Below the pieces are notes generated by a model. The model was not told the DNA's origin. It did no database searches and saw nothing but the letters and a program-made list of their open reading frames with translations. A program made the position numbers and the translations under genes. Below, in pieces: positions 1 through 9,933 of a stretch of 64,000 bases of DNA (the stretch's first letter is position 1; every line of letters starts with the position of its first letter). This DNA comes from Tipula vernalis (lineage: Eukaryota; Arthropoda; Insecta; Diptera; Tipulidae), in NCBI GenBank assembly GCA_958295665.1, contig OY282558.1:458195995-458259994 (forward strand), given 5' to 3'.

Positions 1-94
1 CCGCAATCACACAATTGCAGATTTCGGATTTTTACAGCTCTGAATCGGCTGAGCTATAGTAAGGTGATTTTCTTCTAATCTAACTTTCTTCGAA
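1..94. repeat. Partial leading monomer with a 3-bp loss
   Basis: This is the 3' part of a unit with the TTTCGG middle and CTAATCT tail, so probably the end of an L unit. Where other units read CCGCAATCGGAGCACAATTG, this one reads CCGCAATCACACAATTG, a net loss of three bases at about position 9. No other unit in the window has this form. Confidence 0.9.
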
Positions 95-114
95 ATGTAT
101 GGTATAGCAATTAC

Positions 115-128
115 AGGTCTCGTGACCT
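115..128. other. S-specific inverted repeat AGGTC-TCGT-GACCT
   Basis: A perfect 5-bp inverted repeat with a 4-base spacer, present in essentially every S unit (one changed copy at 19665). L carries a weaker 3-bp version. A second AGGT lies 8 bases downstream of GACCT (137-140), so GACCT could pair with either side. TGACCT and AGGTCT resemble nuclear-receptor half-sites in inverted orientation with a 2-base spacer. This is only a motif resemblance; no function is claimed. Confidence 0.5.
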
Positions 129-137
129 ATCATTTAA

Positions 138-175
138 GGTATCAAGAACCGCAATCGGAGCACAATTGCAGATTT
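138..175. other. Conserved box 1 of the monomer (example in the first S)
   Basis: This stretch of about 38 bp runs from GGTATCAAGAACC through CAATCGGAGC and CACAATTGCAG to GATTT. It is shared by S and L and is nearly invariant over 64 kb. The few exceptions are position 9, the recurrent TTAAGATATC form (38-51 kb and 59.5 kb), the recurrent GCAAATTTT form, and single changes at 36774, 37923, 50644, 55348 and 59344. It contains the palindrome CAATTG. Head type and middle type recombine across this box. It could be a protein-binding site or simply an exchange tract; the sequence does not decide. Confidence 0.75.
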
Positions 176-182
176 TGGAGTT

Positions 183-226
183 TTACAGCTCTGAATCGGC
201 TGAGCTATAGTAAGGTGATTTTCTTC
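183..226. other. Conserved box 2 of the monomer (example in the first S)
   Basis: This stretch of about 44 bp begins TTACAGCTCTGAATCGGCTG, includes the palindrome CTATAG and ends GGTGATTTTCTTC. It is shared by both monomers and separates the middle polymorphism (TTTCGG or TTTTGG) from the tail polymorphism (CTAATC or CGAATC). All four middle-tail combinations exist, so exchange has occurred within it. Rare changes are at 36003, 52017, 52831, 54340, 59922 and 61568. Indels in the TA dinucleotides of CTATAG occur near 50860, 51041 and 59913. Confidence 0.75.
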
Positions 227-245
227 GAATCGATTTTTCTGTGAA

Positions 246-426
246 ATGTATGGAAATAATCAACCAATTTTAACGCGGTTTGGCATAACAATTACACGTC
301 CCGAGACCTATCATTTGAGGTATCAAGAACCGCAATCGGAGCACAATTGCAGATTTCGGATTTTTACAGCTCTGAATCGGCTGAGCTATAGTAAGGTGAT
401 TTTCTTCTAATCGAACTTTCTTCGAA
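246..426. repeat. Reference long monomer L (181 bp)
   Basis: This is the first complete L unit. The head ATGTATGGAAATAATCAACC is followed by AATTTTAACGCGGTTTGG, ATAACAATTACACGTCCCGA and TCATTTGAGG. Then come the same conserved boxes as in S, the middle TTTCGGAT and the tail CTAATCGAACTTTCTTCGAA. The extra length over S is exactly 30 bp, the distance between GTATGG and GTTTGG inside the head. The AGGTC/GACCT inverted repeat of S is degraded here to ACGTCCCGAGACCT. Other L units vary in the middle (TTTCGG or TTTTGG) and the tail. Confidence 0.97.
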
Positions 427-2599
427 ATGTATGGAATAGCAATTACAGGTCTCGTGACCTATCATTTAAGGTATCAAGAACCGCAATCGGAGCACAATTG
501 CAGATTTTGGAGTTTTACAGCTCTGAATCGGCTGAGCTATAGTAAGGTGATTTTCTTCGAATCGATTTTTCTGTGAAATGTATGGAAATAATCAACCAAT
601 TTTAACGCGGTTTGGCATAACAATTACACGTCCCGAGACCTATCATTTGAGGTATCAAGAACCGCAATCGGAGCACAATTGCAGATTTTGGAGTTTTACA
701 GCTCTGAATCGGCTGAGCTATAGTAAGGTGATTTTCTTCGAATCGATTTTTCTGTGAAATGTATGGAAATAATCAACCAATTTTAACGCGGTTTGGCATA
801 ACAATTACACGTCCCGAGACCTATCATTTGAGGTATCAAGAACCGCAATCGGAGCACAATTGCAGATTTCGGATTTTTACAGCTCTGAATCGGCTGAGCT
901 ATAGTAAGGTGATTTTCTTCTAATCTAACTTTCTTCGAAATGTATGGTATAGCAATTACAGGTCTCGTGACCTATCATTTAAGGTATCAAGAACCGCAAT
1001 CGGAGCACAATTGCAGATTTTGGAGTTTTACAGCTCTGAATCGGCTGAGCTATAGTAAGGTGATTTTCTTCGAATCGATTTTTCTGTGAAATGTATGGAA
1101 ATAATCAACCAATTTTAACGCGGTTTGGCATAACAATTACACGTCCCGAGACCTATCATTTGAGGTATCAAGAACCGCAATCGGAGCACAATTGCAGATT
1201 TCGGATTTTTACAGCTCTGAATCGGCTGAGCTATAGTAAGGTGATTTTCTTCTAATCTAACTTTCTTCGAAATGTATGGTATAGCAATTACAGGTCTCGT
1301 GACCTATCATTTAAGGTATCAAGAACCGCAATCGGAGCACAATTGCAGATTTTGGAGTTTTACAGCTCTGAATCGGCTGAGCTATAGTAAGGTGATTTTC
1401 TTCGAATCGATTTTTCTGTGAAATGTATGGAAATAATCAACCAATTTTAACGCGGTTTGGCATAACAATTACACGTCCCGAGACCTATCATTTGAGGTAT
1501 CAAGAACCGCAATCGGAGCACAATTGCAGATTTCGGATTTTTACAGCTCTGAATCGGCTGAGCTATAGTAAGGTGATTTTCTTCTAATCGAACTTTCTTC
1601 GAAATGTATGGAATAGCAATTACAGGTCTCGTGACCTATCATTTAAGGTATCAAGAACCGCAATCGGAGCACAATTGCAGATTTTGGAGTTTTACAGCTC
1701 TGAATCGGCTGAGCTATAGTAAGGTGATTTTCTTCGAATCGATTTTTCTGTGAAATGTATGGAAATAATCAACCAATTTTAACGCGGTTTGGCATAACAA
1801 TTACACGTCCCGAGACCTATCATTTGAGGTATCAAGAACCGCAATCGGAGCACAATTGCAGATTTTGGAGTTTTACAGCTCTGAATCGGCTGAGCTATAG
1901 TAAGGTGATTTTCTTCGAATCGATTTTTCTGTGAAATGTATGGAAATAATCAACCAATTTTAACGCGGTTTGGCATAACAATTACACGTCCCGAGACCTA
2001 TCATTTGAGGTATCAAGAACCGCAATCGGAGCACAATTGCAGATTTCGGATTTTTACAGCTCTGAATCGGCTGAGCTATAGTAAGGTGATTTTCTTCTAA
2101 TCTAACTTTCTTCGAAATGTATGGTATAGCAATTACAGGTCTCGTGACCTATCATTTAAGGTATCAAGAACCGCAATCGGAGCACAATTGCAGATTTTGG
2201 AGTTTTACAGCTCTGAATCGGCTGAGCTATAGTAAGGTGATTTTCTTCGAATCGATTTTTCTGTGAAATGTATGGAAATAATCAACCAATTTTAACGCGG
2301 TTTGGCATAACAATTACACGTCCCGAGACCTATCATTTGAGGTATCAAGAACCGCAATCGGAGCACAATTGCAGATTTCGGATTTTTACAGCTCTGAATC
2401 GGCTGAGCTATAGTAAGGTGATTTTCTTCTAATCTAACTTTCTTCGAAATGTATGGTATAGCAATTACAGGTCTCGTGACCTATCATTTAAGGTATCAAG
2501 AACCGCAATCGGAGCACAATTGCAGATTTTGGAGTTTTACAGCTCTGAATCGGCTGAGCTATAGTAAGGTGATTTTCTTCGAATCGATTTTTCTGTGAA
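246..2599. repeat. Two tandem copies of a 7-unit, 1,177-bp higher-order repeat
   Basis: The unit order is e246 G578 c759 c1091, then e1423 G1755 c1936 c2268. Each copy is L-S-L-L-S-L-S, that is 4x181 + 3x151 = 1,177 bp. The copies share the marked e unit, an L with CTAATCG tail followed by an S with head GGAATAGC (S at 427 and 1604). The tandem pair is bounded by g2600. Confidence 0.9.
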
Positions 2600-5500
2600 A
2601 TGTATGGAAATAATCAACCAATTTTAACGCGGTTTGGCATAACAATTACACGTCCCGAGACCTATCATTTGAGGTATCAAGAACCGCAATCGGAGCACAA
2701 TTGCAGATTTTGGAGTTTTACAGCTCTGAATCGGCTGAGCTATAGTAAGGTGATTTTCTTCTAATCTAACTTTCTTCGAAATGTATGGTATAGCAATTAC
2801 AGGTCTCGTGACCTATCATTTAAGGTATCAAGAACCGCAATCGGAGCACAATTGCAGATTTTGGAGTTTTACAGCTCTGAATCGGCTGAGCTATAGTAAG
2901 GTGATTTTCTTCGAATCGATTTTTCTGTGAAATGTATGGAAATAATCAACCAATTTTAACGCGGTTTGGCATAACAATTACACGTCCCGAGACCTATCAT
3001 TTGAGGTATCAAGAACCGCAATCGGAGCACAATTGCAGATTTCGGATTTTTACAGCTCTGAATCGGCTGAGCTATAGTAAGGTGATTTTCTTCTAATCGA
3101 ACTTTCTTCGAAATGTATGGAATAGCAATTACAGGTCTCGTGACCTATCATTTAAGGTATCAAGAACCGCAATCGGAGCACAATTGCAGATTTTGGAGTT
3201 TTACAGCTCTGAATCGGCTGAGCTATAGTAAGGTGATTTTCTTCGAATCGATTTTTCTGTGAAATGTATGGAAATAATCAACCAATTTTAACGCGGTTTG
3301 GCATAACAATTACACGTCCCGAGACCTATCATTTGAGGTATCAAGAACCGCAATCGGAGCACAATTGCAGATTTTGGAGTTTTACAGCTCTGAATCGGCT
3401 GAGCTATAGTAAGGTGATTTTCTTCGAATCGATTTTTCTGTGAAATGTATGGAAATAATCAACCAATTTTAACGCGGTTTGGCATAACAATTACACGTCC
3501 CGAGACCTATCATTTGAGGTATCAAGAACCGCAATCGGAGCACAATTGCAGATTTCGGATTTTTACAGCTCTGAATCGGCTGAGCTATAGTAAGGTGATT
3601 TTCTTCTAATCTAACTTTCTTCGAAATGTATGGTATAGCAATTACAGGTCTCGTGACCTATCATTTAAGGTATCAAGAACCGCAATCGGAGCACAATTGC
3701 AGATTTTGGAGTTTTACAGCTCTGAATCGGCTGAGCTATAGTAAGGTGATTTTCTTCGAATCGATTTTTCTGTGAAATGTATGGAAATAATCAACCAATT
3801 TTAACGCGGTTTGGCATAACAATTACACGTCCCGAGACCTATCATTTGAGGTATCAAGAACCGCAATCGGAGCACAATTGCAGATTTTGGAGTTTTACAG
3901 CTCTGAATCGGCTGAGCTATAGTAAGGTGATTTTCTTCTAATCTAACTTTCTTCGAAATGTATGGTATAGCAATTACAGGTCTCGTGACCTATCATTTAA
4001 GGTATCAAGAACCGCAATCGGAGCACAATTGCAGATTTTGGAGTTTTACAGCTCTGAATCGGCTGAGCTATAGTAAGGTGATTTTCTTCGAATCGATTTT
4101 TCTGTGAAATGTATGGAAATAATCAACCAATTTTAACGCGGTTTGGTATAACAATTACACGTCCCGAGACCTATCATTTGAGGTATCAAGAACCGCAATC
4201 GGAGCACAATTGCAGATTTCGGATTTTTACAGCTCTGAATCGGCTGAGCTATAGTAAGGTGATTTTCTTCTAATCTAACTTTCTTCGAAATGTATGGTAT
4301 AGCAATTACAGGTCTCGTGACCTATCATTTAAGGTATCAAGAACCGCAATCGGAGCACAATTGCAGATTTTGGAGTTTTACAGCTCTGAATCGGCTGAGC
4401 TATAGTAAGGTGATTTTCTTCGAATCGATTTTTCTGTGAAATGTATGGAAATAATCAACCAATTTTAACGCGGTTTGGCATAACAATTACACGTCCCGAG
4501 ACCTATCATTTGAGGTATCAAGAACCGCAATCGGAGCACAATTGCAGATTTCGGATTTTTACAGCTCTGAATCGGCTGAGCTATAGTAAGGTGATTTTCT
4601 TCTAATCTAACTTTCTTCGAAATGTATGGTATAGCAATTACAGGTCTCGTGACCTATCATTTAAGGTATCAAGAACCGCAATCGGAGCACAATTGCAGAT
4701 TTTGGAGTTTTACAGCTCTGAATCGGCTGAGCTATAGTAAGGTGATTTTCTTCGAATCGATTTTTCTGTGAAATGTATGGAAATAATCAACCAATTTTAA
4801 CGCGGTTTGGCATAACAATTACACGTCCCGAGACCTATCATTTGAGGTATCAAGAACCGCAATCGGAGCACAATTGCAGATTTCGGATTTTTACAGCTCT
4901 GAATCGGCTGAGCTATAGTAAGGTGATTTTCTTCTAATCGAACTTTCTTCGAAATGTATGGAATAGCAATTACAGGTCTCGTGACCTATCATTTAAGGTA
5001 TCAAGAACCGCAATCGGAGCACAATTGCAGATTTTGGAGTTTTACAGCTCTGAATCGGCTGAGCTATAGTAAGGTGATTTTCTTCGAATCGATTTTTCTG
5101 TGAAATGTATGGAAATAATCAACCAATTTTAACGCGGTTTGGCATAACAATTACACGTCCCGAGACCTATCATTTGAGGTATCAAGAACCGCAATCGGAG
5201 CACAATTGCAGATTTCGGATTTTTACAGCTCTGAATCGGCTGAGCTATAGTAAGGTGATTTTCTTCTAATCTAACTTTCTTCGAAATGTATGGTATAGCA
5301 ATTACAGGTCTCGTGACCTATCATTTAAGGTATCAAGAACCGCAATCGGAGCACAATTGCAGATTTTGGAGTTTTACAGCTCTGAATCGGCTGAGCTATA
5401 GTAAGGTGATTTTCTTCGAATCGATTTTTCTGTGAAATGTATGGAAATAATCAACCAATTTTAACGCGGTTTGGCATAACAATTACACGTCCCGAGACCT

Positions 5501-6432
5501 ATCATTTGAGGTATCAAGAACCGCAATCGGAGCACAATTGCAGATTTTGGAGTTTTACAGCTCTGAATCGGCTGAGCTATAGTAAGGTGATTTTCTTCTA
5601 ATCTAACTTTCTTCGAAATGTATGGTATAGCAATTACAGGTCTCGTGACCTATCATTTAAGGTATCAAGAACCGCAATCGGAGCACAATTGCAGATTTTG
5701 GAGTTTTACAGCTCTGAATCGGCTGAGCTATAGTAAGGTGATTTTCTTCGAATCGATTTTTCTGTGAAATGTATGGAAATAATCAACCAATTTTAACGCG
5801 GTTTGGCATAACAATTACACGTCCCGAGACCTATCATTTGAGGTATCAAGAACCGCAATCGGAGCACAATTGCAGATTTCGGATTTTTACAGCTCTGAAT
5901 CGGCTGAGCTATAGTAAGGTGATTTTCTTCTAATCTAACTTTCTTCGAAATGTATGGTATAGCAATTACAGGTCTCGTGACCTATCATTTAAGGTATCAA
6001 GAACCGCAATCGGAGCACAATTGCAGATTTTGGAGTTTTACAGCTCTGAATCGGCTGAGCTATAGTAAGGTGATTTTCTTCGAATCGATTTTTCTGTGAA
6101 ATGTATGGAAATAATCAACCAATTTTAACGCGGTTTGGCATAACAATTACACGTCCCGAGACCTATCATTTGAGGTATCAAGAACCGCAATCGGAGCACA
6201 ATTGCAGATTTCGGATTTTTACAGCTCTGAATCGGCTGAGCTATAGTAAGGTGATTTTCTTCTAATCGAACTTTCTTCGAAATGTATGGAATAGCAATTA
6301 CAGGTCTCGTGACCTATCATTTAAGGTATCAAGAACCGCAATCGGAGCACAATTGCAGATTTTGGAGTTTTACAGCTCTGAATCGGCTGAGCTATAGTAA
6401 GGTGATTTTCTTCGAATCGATTTTTCTGTGAA
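2600..6432. repeat. Irregular dimer region with scattered e and G units
   Basis: The unit order is g2600 e2932 G3264 c3445 g3777 c4109 c4441 e4773 c5105 g5437 c5769 e6101. Most units alternate L-S; the only L-L junction is 3264-3445. The motif g..c..e recurs at variable spacing without a strict period. A private C-to-T change lies at 4147 (GGTATA instead of GGCATA). Confidence 0.88.
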
Positions 6433-9400
6433 ATGTATGGAAATAATCAACCAATTTTAACACGGTTTGGCATAACAATTACACGTCCCGAGACCTATCA
6501 TTTGAGGTATCAAGAACCGCAATCGGAGCACAATTGCAGATTTCGGATTTTTACAGCTCTGAATCGGCTGAGCTATAGTAAGGTGATTTTCTTCTAATCG
6601 AACTTTCTTCGAAATGTATGGTATAGCAATTACAGGTCTCGTGACCTATCATTTGAGGTATCAAGAACCGCAATCGGAGCACAATTGCAGATTTTGGAGT
6701 TTTACAGCTCTGAATCGGCTGAGCTATAGTAAGGTGATTTTCTTCGAATCGATTTTTCTGTGAAATGTATGGAAATAATCAACCAATTTTAACGCGGTTT
6801 GGCATAACAATTACACGTCCCGAGACCTATCATTTGAGGTATCAAGAACCGCAATCGGAGCACAATTGCAGATTTTGGAGTTTTACAGCTCTGAATCGGC
6901 TGAGCTATAGTAAGGTGATTTTCTTCTAATCTAACTTTCTTCGAAATGTATGGTATAGCAATTACAGGTCTCGTGACCTATCATTTAAGGTATCAAGAAC
7001 CGCAATCGGAGCACAATTGCAGATTTTGGAGTTTTACAGCTCTGAATCGGCTGAGCTATAGTAAGGTGATTTTCTTCGAATCGATTTTTCTGTGAAATGT
7101 ATGGAAATAATCAACCAATTTTAACGCGGTTTGGCATAACAATTACACGTCCCGAGACCTATCATTTGAGGTATCAAGAACCGCAATCGGAGCACAATTG
7201 CAGATTTCGGATTTTTACAGCTCTGAATCGGCTGAGCTATAGTAAGGTGATTTTCTTCTAATCTAACTTTCTTCGAAATGTATGGTATAGCAATTACAGG
7301 TCTCGTGACCTATCATTTAAGGTATCAAGAACCGCAATCGGAGCACAATTGCAGATTTTGGAGTTTTACAGCTCTGAATCGGCTGAGCTATAGTAAGGTG
7401 ATTTTCTTCGAATCGATTTTTCTGTGAAATGTATGGAAATAATCAACCAATTTTAACGCGGTTTGGCATAACAATTACACGTCCCGAGACCTATCATTTG
7501 AGGTATCAAGAACCGCAATCGGAGCACAATTGCAGATTTCGGATTTTTACAGCTCTGAATCGGCTGAGCTATAGTAAGGTGATTTTCTTCTAATCTAACT
7601 TTCTTCGAAATGTATGGTATAGCAATTACAGGTCTCGTGACCTATCATTTAAGGTATCAAGAACCGCAATCGGAGCACAATTGCAGATTTTGGAGTTTTA
7701 CAGCTCTGAATCGGCTGAGCTATAGTAAGGTGATTTTCTTCGAATCGATTTTTCTGTGAAATGTATGGAAATAATCAACCAATTTTAACGCGGTTTGGCA
7801 TAACAATTACACGTCCCGAGACCTATCATTTGAGGTATCAAGAACCGCAATCGGAGCACAATTGCAGATTTCGGATTTTTACAGCTCTGAATCGGCTGAG
7901 CTATAGTAAGGTGATTTTATTCTATTCTAACTTTCTTCGAAATGTATGGTATAGCAATTACAGGTCTCGTGACCTATCATTTAAGGTATCAAGAACCGCA
8001 ATCGGAGCACAATTGCAGATTTTGGAGTTTTACAGCTCTGAATCGGCTGAGCTATAGTAAGGTGATTTTCTTCGAATCGATTTTTCTGTGAAATGTATGG
8101 AAATAATCAACCAATTTTAACGCGGTTTGGCATAACAATTACACGTCCCGAGACCTATCATTTGAGGTATCAAGAACCGCAATCGGAGCACAATTGCAGA
8201 TTTTGGAGTTTTACAGCTCTGAATCGGCTGAGCTATAGTAAGGTGATTTTCTTCTAATCTAACTTTCTTCGAAATGTATGGTATAGCAATTACAGGTCTC
8301 GTGACCTATCATTTAAGGTATCAAGAACCGCAATCGGAGCACAATTGCAGATTTTGGAGTTTTACAGCTCTGAATCGGCTGAGCTATAGTAAGGTGATTT
8401 TCTTCGAATCGATTTTTCTGTGAAATGTATGGAAATAATCAACCAATTTTAACGCGGTTTGGCATAACAATTACACGTCCCGAGACCTATCATTTGAGGT
8501 ATCAAGAACCGCAATCGGAGCACAATTGCAGATTTTGGAGTTTTACAGCTCTGAATCGGCTGAGCTATAGTAAGGTGATTTTCTTCTAATCGAACTTTCT
8601 TCGAAATGTATGGAATAGCAATTACAGGTCTCGTGACCTATCATTTAAGGTATCAAGAACCGCAATCGGAGCACAATTGCAGATTTTGGAGTTTTACAGC
8701 TCTGAATCGGCTGAGCTATAGTAAGGTGATTTTCTTCGAATCGATTTTTCTGTGAAATGTATGGAAATAATCAACCAATTTTAACGCGGTTTGGCATAAC
8801 AATTACACGTCCCGAGACCTATCATTTGAGGTATCAAGAACCGCAATCGGAGCACAATTGCAGATTTTGGAGTTTTACAGCTCTGAATCGGCTGAGCTAT
8901 AGTAAGGTGATTTTCTTCGAATCGATTTTTCTGTGAAATGTATGGAAATAATCAACCAATTTTAACGCGGTTTGGCATAACAATTACACGTCCCGAGACC
9001 TATCATTTGAGGTATCAAGAACCGCAATCGGAGCACAATTGCAGATTTCGGATTTTTACAGCTCTGAATCGGCTGAGCTATAGTAAGGTGATTTTCTTCT
9101 AATCTAACTTTCTTCGAAATGTATGGTATAGCAATTACAGGTCTCGTGACCTATCATTTAAGGTATCAAGAACCGCAATCGGAGCACAATTGCAGATTTT
9201 GGAGTTTTACAGCTCTGAATCGGCTGAGCTATAGTAAGGTGATTTTCTTCGAATCGATTTTTCTGTGAAATGTATGGAAATAATCAACCAATTTTAACGC
9301 GGTTTGGCATAACAATTACACGTCCCGAGACCTATCATTTGAGGTATCAAGAACCGCAATCGGAGCACAATTGCAGATTTCGGATTTTTACAGCTCTGAA

Positions 9401-9933
9401 TCGGCTGAGCTATAGTAAGGTGATTTTCTTCTAATCTAACTTTCTTCGAAATGTATGGTATAGCAATTACAGGTCTCGTGACCTATCATTTAAGGTATCA
9501 AGAACCGCAATCGGAGCACAATTGCAGATTTTGGAGTTTTACAGCTCTGAATCGGCTGAGCTATAGTAAGGTGATTTTCTTCGAATCGATTTTTCTGTGA
9601 AATGTATGGAAATAATCAACCAATTTTAACGCGGTTTGGCATAACAATTACACGTCCCGAGACCTATCATTTGAGGTATCAAGAACCGCAATCGGAGCAC
9701 AATTGCAGATTTCGGATTTTTACAGCTCTGAATCGGCTGAGCTATAGTAAGGTGATTTTCTTCTAATCTAACTTTCTTCGAAATGTATGGTATAGCAATT
9801 ACAGGTCTCGTGACCTATCATTTAAGGTATCAAGAACCGCAATCGGAGCACAATTGCAGATTTTGGAGTTTTACAGCTCTGAATCGGCTGAGCTATAGTA
9901 AGGTGATTTTCTTCGAATCGATTTTTCTGTGAA
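6433..9933. repeat. Divergent first copy of the 3,682-bp higher-order repeat
   Basis: The unit order is e'6433 g6765 c7097 c7429 b7761 g8093 e8425 G8757 c8938 c9270 c9602. It is in register with the next copy at the S with TCATTTGAGG (6614 and 10296) and at the b unit (7761 and 11443, exactly 3,682 bp apart). Internally it is rearranged: one c dimer is missing before e8425, whose middle is TTTTGG, and one c dimer has been added at the end. Private changes are G-to-A at 6462 and an extra A-to-T next to the b change, near 7924. Confidence 0.85.

Larger units (their letters stand above)
95..245. repeat. Reference short monomer S (151 bp)
   Basis: This is the first complete S unit. In order it has the head ATGTATGGTATAGCAATTAC (95-114), an inverted repeat AGGTC-TCGT-GACCT (115-128), TCATTTAAGG, conserved box 1 (138-175), the middle TTTTGGAG, conserved box 2 (183-226) and the tail CGAATCGATTTTTCTGTGAA. 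G+C is about 39%, counted by hand. Most S units match this sequence exactly or differ by one or two bases. S differs from L mainly by lacking 30 bp in the head. Confidence 0.97.

Noticed and set aside
227..290. RNA polymerase III promoter (tRNA-like A and B boxes)
   Set aside because: CTTCGAATC misses the B-box consensus by the first base and TGGCATAACAA misses the A box at its last base. They lie in the wrong order within a unit, and TTTT stretches interrupt any transcript. No tRNA fold was seen.
95..426. CENP-B box in the monomer
   Set aside because: TTCG occurs at the unit junction, but neither TTCGAAATGTATGG nor TTCGAATCGATTTT, nor the reverse strand at CCCGAG, meets the required spacing of A and CGGG in the known 17-bp box.
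7761..8057. Open frame of 98 codons on the plus strand
   Set aside because: It starts at the ATG of the ATGTATGG anchor of an L unit and reads on only because a local substitution removes the TAA normally found in the tail. The same frame stops after about 54-58 codons in other L units, and unit lengths are not multiples of three. It is satellite sequence.
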